From contig NZ_FZPA01000002.1 in NCBI RefSeq assembly GCF_900188185.1, positions 62,001 through 126,000 on the forward strand: a DNA stretch of 64,000 bases, given 5' to 3'. The translations under genes and the position numbers were made by a program. Position 1 is the first letter of the stretch. The number at the start of each line of letters is the position of its first letter. The stretch is from Sphingopyxis indica. Lineage in GTDB: Bacteria; Pseudomonadota; Alphaproteobacteria; Sphingomonadales; Sphingomonadaceae. The notes beneath the pieces were generated by a model. It was not told the origin of the DNA. It did no database searches and saw only the letters and a list, made by a program, of their open reading frames with translations. Below are positions 42,206 through 53,160 of this stretch, in pieces.

Positions 42206-43909
42206 ATGACCTTGTCCGGCTGGGCGCTGATCCTGCTGTTCATCGCCCTCACCGCCGCGCTCGCCAAACCGATGGGACTTTGGCTGTTCGCTCTCTACGA
42301 AGGGCGCGCGACCCCGTTCCATCGCCTGCTCGGCCCCGTCGAGCGCGGTTTCTACCGCCTCGCGGGGATCGACCCCACCGAAGAGCAGAGTTGGCGGCGT
42401 TACGCGCTCCACCTGCTGCTCTTCAACCTCGCGCTGCTGCTCTTCACCTATGCCATCCTGCGGCTGCAGGGCGTGCTGCCGGGCAATCCGCAGGGCTTCG
42501 GCGCAGTCGGCGCCGACGGCGCGTTCAACACCGCGGTCAGCTTCACCACCAACACCAACTGGCAATGGTATGGCGGCGAGGCGACCTTGTCGAACCTGTC
42601 GCAGATGCTGGGCCTCACCATCCAGAATTTCCTGTCGGCGGCGACCGGCATCGCGGTCGCCTTCGCCCTGTTCCGCGGTTTCGCGCGGCGCGAGGCGAAG
42701 ACGATCGGCAATTTCTGGGCCGATATAACGCGGATCACCCTCTATCTGCTGCTCCCCATTTGCGTGGTCTTTGCGATCTTCCTGATCGCCAGCGGCGTGC
42801 CGCAGACCTTCACCGGGTCGGTTGATGCGACGACGCTCGAAGGCGCGCGGCAGACGATCGCGCTCGGTCCCGTCGCGAGCCAGGAAGCGATCAAGATGCT
42901 CGGCACCAACGGCGGCGGCTTCTTCAACGCCAACAGTGCGCATCCGTTCGAAAATCCGACCGCGCTGACCAATCTCGTCCAGATGCTGTCGATCTTCTCG
43001 ATCGGCGTCGGGCTGAGCTGGTGCTTCGGCAAGGCGGTCGGCGACACGCGCCAGGGCTGGGCGATCCTTGCGGCGATGGGCGTGCTGTTCGCCGCCGGCG
43101 TCAGCATCGCCTATTGGCAGGAAGCCGCGGGCAATCCCGTCCTCCATCAGCTCGGCGTCGCGGGCGGCAATATGGAAGGCAAGGAGGTGCGCTTCGGCAT
43201 CGCCGCCTCGGCGCTGTTCGCGGCGATCACCACCGCGGCCTCGTGCGGCGCGGTCAATGCGATGCACGACAGCTTCACCGCCTTGGGCGGCCTTGTCCCC
43301 CTGTTCAACATCCAGCTCGGCGAGGTCGTCGTCGGCGGGGTCGGCGCGGGCATCTATGGCTTTCTGCTCTTCGCGATCCTCGCGGTGTTCGTCGCGGGCC
43401 TCATGGTCGGGCGCACCCCCGAATATGTCGGCAAGAAGATCGAGGCGCGCGAGGTCAAGCTCGCGGTGCTCGCGATCGCGGTGCTGCCGCTCGTCATCCT
43501 CGGCTTCACCGCCCTTGCAAGCGTGCTGCCGCAGGGGCTCGCCGGGCCGCTCAACAAGGGGCCGCACGGTTTCGCCGAAATCCTCTATGGCTTCAGCTCG
43601 GCCGCGGGCAACAATGGCTCGGCCTTCGCGGGCCTGTCGGCGGGCACGCCCTTCTACAACGGCCTGCTCGGCGCGGCGATGTGGCTCGGGCGCTATTTCG
43701 TGATCGTCCCCGTGCTCGCGATCGCGGGCAGCCTTGCCGCCAAGCGCCATGTCCCGGCGTCGAGCGGCTCCTTTCCCACCACCGGCGGCCTGTGGATCGG
43801 CCTGCTCGTCGGGATCGTCCTGATCCTCGGCGGCCTGACCTTCCTCCCCAGCCTCGCCCTCGGCCCGATTGCCGACCATCTCGCGATGGTCCGCGGCCAG
43901 CTCTTCTAG
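42206..43909 (+). CDS. kdpA: K+-transporting ATPase subunit A
   Basis: 567 residues, about ten TM segments. The four selectivity-filter loops are visible around [38 protein letters not shown], a Cys/Gly-rich [14 protein letters not shown] and [15 protein letters not shown]. It forms the potassium-conducting channel part of the complex. AGAGGAGAC precedes the ATG. Length as in E. coli (557). Confidence 0.97.
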   Translation: MTLSGWALILLFIALTAALAKPMGLWLFALYEGRATPFHRLLGPVERGFYRLAGIDPTEEQSWRRYALHLLLFNLALLLFTYAILRLQGVLPGNPQGFGAVGADGAFNTAVSFTTNTNWQWYGGEATLSNLSQMLGLTIQNFLSAATGIAVAFALFRGFARREAKTIGNFWADITRITLYLLLPICVVFAIFLIASGVPQTFTGSVDATTLEGARQTIALGPVASQEAIKMLGTNGGGFFNANSAHPFENPTALTNLVQMLSIFSIGVGLSWCFGKAVGDTRQGWAILAAMGVLFAAGVSIAYWQEAAGNPVLHQLGVAGGNMEGKEVRFGIAASALFAAITTAASCGAVNAMHDSFTALGGLVPLFNIQLGEVVVGGVGAGIYGFLLFAILAVFVAGLMVGRTPEYVGKKIEAREVKLAVLAIAVLPLVILGFTALASVLPQGLAGPLNKGPHGFAEILYGFSSAAGNNGSAFAGLSAGTPFYNGLLGAAMWLGRYFVIVPVLAIAGSLAAKRHVPASSGSFPTTGGLWIGLLVGIVLILGGLTFLPSLALGPIADHLAMVRGQLF

Positions 43910-43921
43910 GAGCCTGATGTC

Positions 43922-45952
<2,031 letters not shown>

Positions 45953-45962
45953 GGACAAGCCG

Positions 45963-46550
45963 ATGCTTTCCGATCTCAAAACCGCCGTCCGTCCCGCGCT
46001 CATGTTCACCCTGCTCTTCGCGACACTGCTCGGTCTCGCCTATCCGTTCGCGCTGAGCGGTGTCGGCCAGGCGCTGTTTCCCGCCCAGGCGAACGGCAGC
46101 CTGATCCGCGACGGGAGCCGCATCGTCGGCTCGGAACTGATCGGCCAGAAATTCGCGAGCGACGCCTATTTCCATGGCCGCCCCTCGGCTGCCGGCGCCG
46201 ACGGCTATGACGCCGCGGCTTCGTCGGGATCGAACCTCGGCCCCGCGAGCAAAGCGCTCGCTGCCCGCGTCGCCGCCGACGTCGAGGCCCTTTCCGAAAC
46301 GGCACCGGGCCGCCCTGTCCCGCCCGACCTGGTGACGACCTCCGCCTCGGGGCTCGACCCCCATATCAGCCCCGAGGCGGCCTTTTTTCAGGTCGCGCGC
46401 GTCGCAAAGGCGCGCGGCGCGCCGGAAAGCGACGTCCGCTCGCTGGTGCAGCAAGCGGTCGAACGCCCGTTCCTCGGCTTCCTCGGCGAACCGCGCGTCA
46501 ATGTGCTCGGGCTCAATCATGCGCTCGACGCGCACTACAGGGCGCAGTAG
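45963..46550 (+). CDS. kdpC: K+-transporting ATPase subunit C
   Basis: 195 residues from the ATG at 45963 (a TTG 18 nt upstream is in frame but less likely). One TM helix ([29 protein letters not shown]) then a periplasmic-side domain: [62 protein letters not shown] and DPHISP. It stabilises the KdpAB interface. The downstream gene starts 9 bp later. Confidence 0.95.
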   Translation: MLSDLKTAVRPALMFTLLFATLLGLAYPFALSGVGQALFPAQANGSLIRDGSRIVGSELIGQKFASDAYFHGRPSAAGADGYDAAASSGSNLGPASKALAARVAADVEALSETAPGRPVPPDLVTTSASGLDPHISPEAAFFQVARVAKARGAPESDVRSLVQQAVERPFLGFLGEPRVNVLGLNHALDAHYRAQ

Positions 46551-46559
46551 AAAGCCGCG

Positions 46560-47249
46560 ATGCCGCAGGTTTCGAAAATCCTCATCGTCGAGGACGATGT
46601 ACACATCCGGCGGCTGCTGAAGGCGACGATGCAGCGCGCCGGGCACGACGTGGTCGAGGCGGCCGACGCGCGGCAGGCACTCGCCCTGCTCGACATCGAG
46701 CATCCCGACATCGTGCTGCTCGATCTCGGCCTGCCCGATCGCGACGGGCTCGAGCTGATCGAGCCGGTGCGCCGCCGCTCGACCGCGACGCTGATCGTCG
46801 TCTCGGCGCGCGAGGACAGCGCCGAGAAGGTCGCCGCGCTCGACCTTGGCGCCGACGATTATGTCACCAAGCCGTTCGACACCGACGAGTTGCTCGCGCG
46901 GATCCGGACCGCGCTGCGCCATCAACGCGCCACGAGGGACGAAGAGACAGGCGTGGTCGACGTCGGCGCGCTGCGCATCGACCTCGATCACCGCCGGGTT
47001 TTGCGCGACGGGGAGGAGGTCCATCTGACGCCGAAGGAATATTCGGTGCTTGCCGAGCTTGCGCGCCGTCCGGACCGCGTGCTGAGCCACACGCAGCTGT
47101 TGAAATCGGTATGGGGGCCCGCACAATCCGATCGCGTCGAATATCTGCGGATCGCGATACGCGGGTTGCGCCAGAAGCTCGAAGCGGACCCGTCACGACC
47201 GAAGCTGATCGTCAACGAACTGGCCGTGGGATACCGCCTTCGAACTTGA
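46560..47249 (+). CDS. kdpE: KdpE response regulator (OmpR family)
   Basis: 229 residues. Receiver: ILIVEDDVHIRRLLKATM, phosphoacceptor in VLLDLGLPDRDGLE, VVSAREDS and the Lys in DDYVTKPF. C-terminal winged helix: VHLTPKEYSVLAELARRPDRVLSHTQLLKSVWG ... YLRIAIRGLRQKLE. It is the DNA-binding partner of KdpD. It closes the operon 9 bp after kdpC, away from kdpD. It is convergent with nagA, 28 bp apart, with no hairpin in the gap. Confidence 0.95.
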   Translation: MPQVSKILIVEDDVHIRRLLKATMQRAGHDVVEAADARQALALLDIEHPDIVLLDLGLPDRDGLELIEPVRRRSTATLIVVSAREDSAEKVAALDLGADDYVTKPFDTDELLARIRTALRHQRATRDEETGVVDVGALRIDLDHRRVLRDGEEVHLTPKEYSVLAELARRPDRVLSHTQLLKSVWGPAQSDRVEYLRIAIRGLRQKLEADPSRPKLIVNELAVGYRLRT

Positions 47250-47277
47250 AAGCCGCGCACCGGTGAATCAAGATCGC

Positions 47278-48432
47278 TCAGCGGGCGTCACCGAAGACCA
47301 TCCTGCCGTCGATCCAGGTCCGCCGAACCCTCGCTCCCTCGTCGAGCGCTGCCAGATTGGCTCGATGCCCTGGCGCAATGCTCCCCATTTCGGCCTCCAG
47401 TCCGATAAATCGCGCCGGATTTCGCGTCGCCAGGCGGATCGCATCGTCGATCGTCAGATCCAGGAGCGCGGAGGCGTTGCGGACCGCCGATGCCATCTCC
47501 AGATCGGCGCCCGCGAGCGTACCGTCGGCCCGCCGGCAAACGCCGCCGGACGCGAATATGGTTTCGCCGTTGAGTTCGAACTCCTTCCGGTCGTGCCCGA
47601 CCGGCGGCATCGCGTCCGATACCAGAAGGAAGCGATCGGGGCCGCCCTTGGCCTTGATCGCCAGGCGCAGCGCGACCGGATCGACGTGAAAGCCATCGAC
47701 GATGATCCCGCACCAGCATTGCGGATCGGCCAATGCCGCCCCCACCACGCCCGGCTCGCGCGGCGTGATTTGCGACATGGCATTGAACAAATGGGTCACC
47801 CCGGTAACCCCGGCGGCAAAGGCCCGCTCCATTTGGGCGAAGGTCGCGTCTGTATGGCCGGCGGAGACGACGACGCCGCATTGCCGGAGCTGGCCGATCC
47901 GCTTTTCATCGGTCACCTCGGGCGCCAATGTCACCAGCGTCCTGCCCCGGCGCAGCCCGGTGATCGCTGCAAAGCCTTCGTCGTCGAGCTTGCGGATCGC
48001 CTTGGGGTCGTGCGTCCCCTTGCGGTCCACATTCAGAAAGGGCCCCTCGATGTGGATGCCCGCAATGCCCGGGACGCCCGCCGCGATCGCGGCATCGACC
48101 GCCTGCACCGCCTCGCGGATCTTGGGGATGCTGTCGCTGATCAGCGTGGGCATCAGGGCTGTCGTCCCGAAACGGTGATGGGCGGCGGCGATCCTTCGCA
48201 ATGTTTCCACCGACGGATCGTCGTTGAACAAGGCGCCGCCGCCGCCATTGACCTGCACGTCGATGAAGCCGGGCACCAGCATCGCGCCCGCCAGATCGAC
48301 CGTGTCGATCGCGGCATCGAGATCGGCCACCGGGACGATGGCCTCGATCCGCCCGTCTGCAATGACGACGGCACGCCCGTCGAGCATCCGGCCATCGGCA
48401 AGGACGGGACCGTTCGAAATGGCAAAGCGCAT
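47278..48432 (-). CDS. nagA: N-acetylglucosamine-6-phosphate deacetylase
   Basis: 384-residue amidohydrolase. It removes acetate from GlcNAc-6-P to give glucosamine-6-P. Motifs seen: PGFIDVQVNGGGG (metal-binding start; the usual HxH is replaced, as in most NagA), GIHIEGPFLN, SAGHTDAT, VTHLFNAMSQ, IVDGFHVDP and the catalytic Asp in LLVSDAMPPVG. Last gene of a three-gene operon: the deaminase gene overlaps its start by 1 bp. Works on the product of the PTS encoded at 55.4-59.6 kb. Confidence 0.95.
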   Translation of the reverse strand: MRFAISNGPVLADGRMLDGRAVVIADGRIEAIVPVADLDAAIDTVDLAGAMLVPGFIDVQVNGGGGALFNDDPSVETLRRIAAAHHRFGTTALMPTLISDSIPKIREAVQAVDAAIAAGVPGIAGIHIEGPFLNVDRKGTHDPKAIRKLDDEGFAAITGLRRGRTLVTLAPEVTDEKRIGQLRQCGVVVSAGHTDATFAQMERAFAAGVTGVTHLFNAMSQITPREPGVVGAALADPQCWCGIIVDGFHVDPVALRLAIKAKGGPDRFLLVSDAMPPVGHDRKEFELNGETIFASGGVCRRADGTLAGADLEMASAVRNASALLDLTIDDAIRLATRNPARFIGLEAEMGSIAPGHRANLAALDEGARVRRTWIDGRMVFGDAR

Positions 48433-49478
48433 CAGACGGTTTCCGTCACTTTGCGCAGCAAGGGCGGGCGGTCCGGATCATGCCCCCGCGAAATCGCGAG
48501 GCTGCTGATCGCCTTGTAGAAGGACTGGATTTGCAGCATCGGTTGCAGCGCGGCCGGAGCATCGACGACGGGCAGGTTGATCGCACCCCCGCAGGGGCCG
48601 GAGCCCGCAACCAGCAGCTTCGCGCCGATGGCCAGCAACTCCTTTATCAACGCATCGACGCCCGATGCCGATTCATCGTCCTGGCGGAAAATCAGCATCG
48701 GCAACCCCGTCGCGGCAAGCGCCATCGGGCCGTGCCGGACCTCGGCGGTGCTGAACGCTTCGGCATGAATGCCGCAGGTTTCCTTGAATTTCAGCGCCGC
48801 CTCCTGCGCGATGGCGAGGCCCGGCCCGCGACCGAGCACGAACAGGCCCTGACTCTCGTTGAACGCGGCGGCCATCGGCGACCAGTCGAGCCGCCAGGCG
48901 GCACGCAGCAAGCCGGGCAGAGCCGCGAGATCGGGCGCAATCCCGCCGTCGTTTCGCTCGAGCGAGCCGACGATACGGGCGATCGCGGCGAGCGAGGCAA
49001 TATAACTCTTCGTCGCCGCGACGCTGTTCTCCGGTCCTGCGCAGAGCGGCAACGTCCAGTCGGCGATTTTCGACAGCGGCGTATCGGGTGCATTGACCAG
49101 CGCCAACGTTCGCGCGCCCTGATGCGACGCGCGCTCGACGGCTTCGAGCAGGTCAGGGCTCTTGCCCGACTGCGAGATTGCGAGGAACAGGCTGCCGCCG
49201 AGCTTCAACGGTGCTTGATAGATTGAACTGATCGACGGGGCTGCGGACGCCGTGACCCATCCCAGCTGTCGCTCGAAGGCATATTTGGCGAAGGTCGCGG
49301 CATGATCCGAACTACCGCGGGCGCAGGTGACGACCATCGACGGCGGATCGGCGGCGAGCGACCGCAAAATGTCGATGATGACGCCTTGCGCGCAGCCAAA
49401 TTGCCGCTCGACGGCGTCGCCCGCGCTGGCGGCTTCCAGAAACATCAATGTGCGCTCGGCGGATGTCGCCACGTTCAT
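48432..49478 (-). CDS. SIS-domain glucosamine-6-phosphate deaminase (NagB-II type)
   Basis: 348 residues with two SIS domains: VVTCARGSSDHAATFAKYAFE ... LAISQSGKSPDLLEAVERA, and FVLGRGPGLAIAQEAALKFKETCGIHAEAFSTAEVRHGP. This is the isomerase half of GlmS without a glutaminase domain, used as an alternative NagB converting GlcN-6-P to fructose-6-P. No classical NagB is nearby, so this should fill that step. Its 5' end overlaps the GntR gene stop by 4 bp. Confidence 0.88.
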   Translation of the reverse strand: MNVATSAERTLMFLEAASAGDAVERQFGCAQGVIIDILRSLAADPPSMVVTCARGSSDHAATFAKYAFERQLGWVTASAAPSISSIYQAPLKLGGSLFLAISQSGKSPDLLEAVERASHQGARTLALVNAPDTPLSKIADWTLPLCAGPENSVAATKSYIASLAAIARIVGSLERNDGGIAPDLAALPGLLRAAWRLDWSPMAAAFNESQGLFVLGRGPGLAIAQEAALKFKETCGIHAEAFSTAEVRHGPMALAATGLPMLIFRQDDESASGVDALIKELLAIGAKLLVAGSGPCGGAINLPVVDAPAALQPMLQIQSFYKAISSLAISRGHDPDRPPLLRKVTETV

Positions 49479-50215
49479 CCCTCCACCAGCTCGGCGATGA
49501 AATCATAGGCGTCGCCGCGATAGAGGCTCTCGGTCATCTCGACGATCCGGCCGTCGGCAAGGAAGCCGCGGCGTTCGATCAGCAAGCCCGGCGCCCCCGG
49601 CTCGATATCCATGATCGCCGCCGATTCGGCGTCGACCAGAATCGCGCGCAGCTTTTGCAGCGCACGCACCGGCCGATGCCCCGTCTTGTCGAGCGCCGCA
49701 TAAAGCGAATCGACGACCGCATCGGGGTCGGTGAGCGCATAGCTTGCAATCGTCGATCGCTCGATTGCCATCGCGATACCGTCGGCACAGCGCAGGCGCG
49801 CGAAGCGATAGATACGCGACCCGGGGCTGAGCCCGAGGGACAGCGATTCGTCGGGGGTGACGAAACTTTCGATCCTGTCGAGCCAGCGGCTCGACGGCAC
49901 GCGGCCGCGCGAAATCATGTCTTCGGAAAAGGAGCTGAGCTTCGCGAACTGCTTTTCGACGCGGTCGACCACGAAGGTTCCGGCCCCGTGCCGCCGCACG
50001 AGCAGGCCTTCGCTCACCAGTTCGTCGACCGCGCGGCGCACCGTGACGCGCGACACACCATAGCGTTCGGCGAGCATACGCTCGGGCGGAATCGCGCCGC
50101 CGGGCGCGAATTCATGGTTCGCGATACTCGCGCGCAGCATGTTGCCGAGTTGCTGATAGCGCAGCCCGGCCGGCTCGGTGTCGGCCGGTTTGGATTCGTC
50201 GCCTGCGATGACCAT
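49475..50215 (-). CDS. GntR/HutC-family transcriptional regulator (NagR/NagQ-like)
   Basis: 246 residues. Winged HTH: LRYQQLGNMLRASIANHEFAPGGAIPPERMLAERYGVSRVTVRRAVDELVSEGLLVRRHGAGTFV. The C-terminal UTRA ligand domain (EDMISRGRVPSSRWLDRIE ... GAPGLLIERRGFLADGRIVEMTESLYRGDAYDFIAEL) binds phosphorylated amino sugars in this family. It heads the operon with the deaminase and nagA and diverges from the TonB receptor gene, so it probably represses both. Operator-like half-sites fill the 192-bp divergent gap. Confidence 0.9.
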   Translation of the reverse strand: MVIAGDESKPADTEPAGLRYQQLGNMLRASIANHEFAPGGAIPPERMLAERYGVSRVTVRRAVDELVSEGLLVRRHGAGTFVVDRVEKQFAKLSSFSEDMISRGRVPSSRWLDRIESFVTPDESLSLGLSPGSRIYRFARLRCADGIAMAIERSTIASYALTDPDAVVDSLYAALDKTGHRPVRALQKLRAILVDAESAAIMDIEPGAPGLLIERRGFLADGRIVEMTESLYRGDAYDFIAELVEG

Positions 50216-50245
50216 GGAACGCGTGCCCTCACTCCGATTTGATAG

Positions 50246-50377
50246 ACCAATTCAACACCAATTCTCGACGCAACGCAAGAAAAATTCACAAAATGCCCCA
50301 TAAATCTTGGAAAATCTCGCTAATTGGCGACGGATACGATTTTTTGGTTGATATTGGTATTTTCTCTATGTTACCAA
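50246..50377. promoter_or_regulatory. Divergent nag control region with repeated ACCAAT/ATTGGT half-sites
   Basis: ACCAATTC at 50246-50253 and again at 50257-50264 (11 bp apart). ATTGGT lies at 50353-50358, and an inverted TTGGTA / TACCAA pair at 50354-50359 and 50372-50377, 12 bp apart. The region is unusually AT-rich. The half-sites resemble TTGGTnnnACCAA-type GntR operators, and the pair nearest the receptor gene overlaps where its promoter should be. Confidence 0.5.
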
Positions 50378-50407
50378 ATTAGGACCATTACATAGAGGGG
50401 GACTCGC

Positions 50408-53074
50408 ATGTCTGGATCGAAGCCGCTTTTGGCCACCGCAAGCGCCATCGCCTATATCGCCTGCATCTCGCCCGCTGCCGCACAGGACAGCGCCCCGACC
50501 GGAGACGGCCAGGAAATCGTCGTCACCGGCTATCGCGCCTCGATCGCGCAGTCGATCGACGCCAAGCGCGACCTGTCGGTGATTGCCGACGTGATCACCG
50601 CCGAGGACATCGGCAAATTCCCCGACCGCAACGTCGCCGAAGCGCTGCAGCGCGTCCCCGGCATCGTGATCAACCGCGAATATGGCGAAGGCGAGCGCGT
50701 CTCGCTGCGCGGCACGGCGCCGAACCTCACCCGCACCACCGTCAACGGCCATGCGATCGCGACCGCCGACTGGTTCATCCTCGACCAGCTCGCCTCGACG
50801 CGCAGCTTCAACTATCTGACGCTGCCGTCGGAGATCGTCGGCAAGATCGAAGTATACAAGAGCCCGCAGGCCGATATCGAGGAGGGCGGCGTCGGCGGCA
50901 CGATCAACGTCAACACGCGCAACCCGCTCGACCTGCCGAGCTTCACGGTCAGCGGATCGGCGCAGCTCGTCTATTCGGACCGGTCGGACAAGACCAATCC
51001 GCAATTTTCGGGCCTCGTCAGCTGGAAGAACGACGCCGAGACCTTCGGCATCCTGATCGGCGGCGTCTATCAACGCCGCGAGATCCGCCGCGACGGCGTC
51101 GAAGTGCTCGGTTATCAGACCGTTCCGGGCGCCGCGGCCGATTCGCCGCTGGCGCCGTCGCTGATCGGATCGGCGCTGTTCCAGCAGGACCGCGAGCGCT
51201 ATGGCGGCAATATCGGCATCCAGGTCAATCCGTCGGATGCGGTCGAGATCAACGTCACCGGCCTCTATGCGGTGTTCAATGCCGACAATTTCAACCAGAA
51301 CTACCTCGCCTGGACCGCGAACGCGCTCGGCGGCGGCGGGACGCTGACCGACACGACCGTCGAGGACAACACCTATGTGAAGGGGACGGTCACCTCGACC
51401 CCGGGCGGGCGCGCGGTCGTCTATGACGCGATCGACCGTTTCGCCAAGGCGAAGACCGCCTCGGCGGACTTTGACCTCAACTGGCACCCCACCGACGGAT
51501 CGACGCTCCACTTCAAGGCGGGCTGGACCAAGGCGAGCGGCGACACGACCTCGCAACCTTTTTACGAGGGCGGCGCGCCGGGCAGCTTCACCTATGACCT
51601 CACCGGCCGCGCGCCGCAGGTCAGCTTCACCGGCATCGACCCCGACAATCCCGACGACCTCATCTTCGACTTCGCCTCGCTGCACCAGATCACGAACGAC
51701 GACGAAGAGAAATATGTCTATCTCGATTACGAACATGCGCTCGACCTCGGCCCGCTCCAGGCGATCAAGGTCGGGGTGAAATATACCGACCACGACCGCG
51801 AAACGGGCTTCCTCGCAACGACCTATGGCGGCTTTTTCCTGCCGCTCGCTGCCGAAGGCTGCGGCGGCCCCTGCCTGTCGTCGGACTTTGCGGGCGGGTC
51901 GCTGCCCTCCGACTTCCTCAAGAACATCGCTTCTCCGGGAACGCTCACGAGCTATTTCAACATCGACCGCAAAAAGCTCGAACAGATCTTCTTCAGCCAG
52001 CCCGAATCGGTGCGCGCCCGCATCCTCAATCCGCCCGAAAATTTCACGATCAACGAAAAAACCTATGGCGGCTACGTCATGGCCAAGCTCGGCGGCGACC
52101 GCTGGAGCGGCAATTTCGGCCTCCGCATCGTGCGCACCGACCAGCGTTCGTCGGGCAATATCCTCGGCGTGCCGCCCGGACCGGGCACGGTCGACGACAA
52201 TGCGTTCGGCGTCTATCTGCCGGTCACGATCGACCGGTCGTACACCGATTTCCTGCCCAGCGTGAACCTCAGTTACGACCTCACCGACGCGGTGAAGCTG
52301 CGTTTCGCCGCGGGCCGCGTGGTCGCGCGTCCGGACTATACCGATATCGTGCCGCGGGTCAGCCTGAACCCCGGGGCGCTGACCGCGAGCGGCGGCGACC
52401 CCTTCGTCAATCCCTTCCGCGCCAATCAATATGACCTGTCGCTCGAATGGTATCCCGAACGCGATACGATCGTCGCGGCGGCGCTCTATTACAAGGATAT
52501 CCAGTCCTATATCGTCAACCGGACGATCCAGGAGACCTTCCCGGTCGAAACCGCGACGCCCAATCTGTCGCGCTGCACGCCGTCGGGCGGGAGCAATCCC
52601 AATCTGTACGACTGCGTCTTCGACGTGAACCGGCGCTCGAACGGCAGCGGCGGCACCAACAAGGGCATCGAGTTGCAGGTGTCGCGGCCGCTGTGGGGCG
52701 GCTTCGGGGCACTCGTCAACTACACCTATTCGGATGCCAAATCGGAAGATGGAGATCCGATCCCGGGCAATTCGAAACATGCGCTGAACCTGACGGGCTA
52801 TTATGAGAGCGACCTTTTCTCGGCCCGCCTGTCGTATAATTACCGGTCGAAATTCTTCATCGACATCGACCGCGCCTCGCCGCTCAACCAAAAGGCGACC
52901 GCATCGCTCGACGCCTCGCTCAGCGTCCATGTCACCGAAAATGTGTCGCTCTTCGCCGATGCGGTGAACCTGACCAACGAGAAGATCGAGCAATATTCGG
53001 GAACGACGGCGCGGCCGCGGGCCATTTACGACAACGGCCGCCAGTTCTACTTCGGGGTGCGGGGCAAGTTCTGA
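50408..53074 (+). CDS. TonB-dependent receptor (probable chitooligosaccharide/GlcNAc uptake)
   Basis: 888 residues. Signal peptide ending near ISPAAAQD. TonB-box-like EIVVTGYRASIAQSIDAKR, plug domain (SVIADVITAEDIGKFPDRNVAEALQRVPGIVINREYGEGERVSLRG), IEVYKSPQADIEEGGVGGTINVNTR, then a 22-strand barrel ending FYFGVRGKF with a terminal Phe. The IAEALQRVPG... IAEGGxGGxI pattern is that of sugar-type receptors of sphingomonads and Caulobacter. The GntR and GH20 neighbours point to chitin oligomers (inference). GAGGGGG precedes the ATG. Confidence 0.9.
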   Translation: MSGSKPLLATASAIAYIACISPAAAQDSAPTGDGQEIVVTGYRASIAQSIDAKRDLSVIADVITAEDIGKFPDRNVAEALQRVPGIVINREYGEGERVSLRGTAPNLTRTTVNGHAIATADWFILDQLASTRSFNYLTLPSEIVGKIEVYKSPQADIEEGGVGGTINVNTRNPLDLPSFTVSGSAQLVYSDRSDKTNPQFSGLVSWKNDAETFGILIGGVYQRREIRRDGVEVLGYQTVPGAAADSPLAPSLIGSALFQQDRERYGGNIGIQVNPSDAVEINVTGLYAVFNADNFNQNYLAWTANALGGGGTLTDTTVEDNTYVKGTVTSTPGGRAVVYDAIDRFAKAKTASADFDLNWHPTDGSTLHFKAGWTKASGDTTSQPFYEGGAPGSFTYDLTGRAPQVSFTGIDPDNPDDLIFDFASLHQITNDDEEKYVYLDYEHALDLGPLQAIKVGVKYTDHDRETGFLATTYGGFFLPLAAEGCGGPCLSSDFAGGSLPSDFLKNIASPGTLTSYFNIDRKKLEQIFFSQPESVRARILNPPENFTINEKTYGGYVMAKLGGDRWSGNFGLRIVRTDQRSSGNILGVPPGPGTVDDNAFGVYLPVTIDRSYTDFLPSVNLSYDLTDAVKLRFAAGRVVARPDYTDIVPRVSLNPGALTASGGDPFVNPFRANQYDLSLEWYPERDTIVAAALYYKDIQSYIVNRTIQETFPVETATPNLSRCTPSGGSNPNLYDCVFDVNRRSNGSGGTNKGIELQVSRPLWGGFGALVNYTYSDAKSEDGDPIPGNSKHALNLTGYYESDLFSARLSYNYRSKFFIDIDRASPLNQKATASLDASLSVHVTENVSLFADAVNLTNEKIEQYSGTTARPRAIYDNGRQFYFGVRGKF

Positions 53075-53160
53075 CCGCCCGGCCCCGGACGGCCCGTCCG
53101 GGCTCCGTCCGTCCGAACGGCGGGCGAGCCCGGAGGGGCGCCCGGCTATTGGGGAGACAT

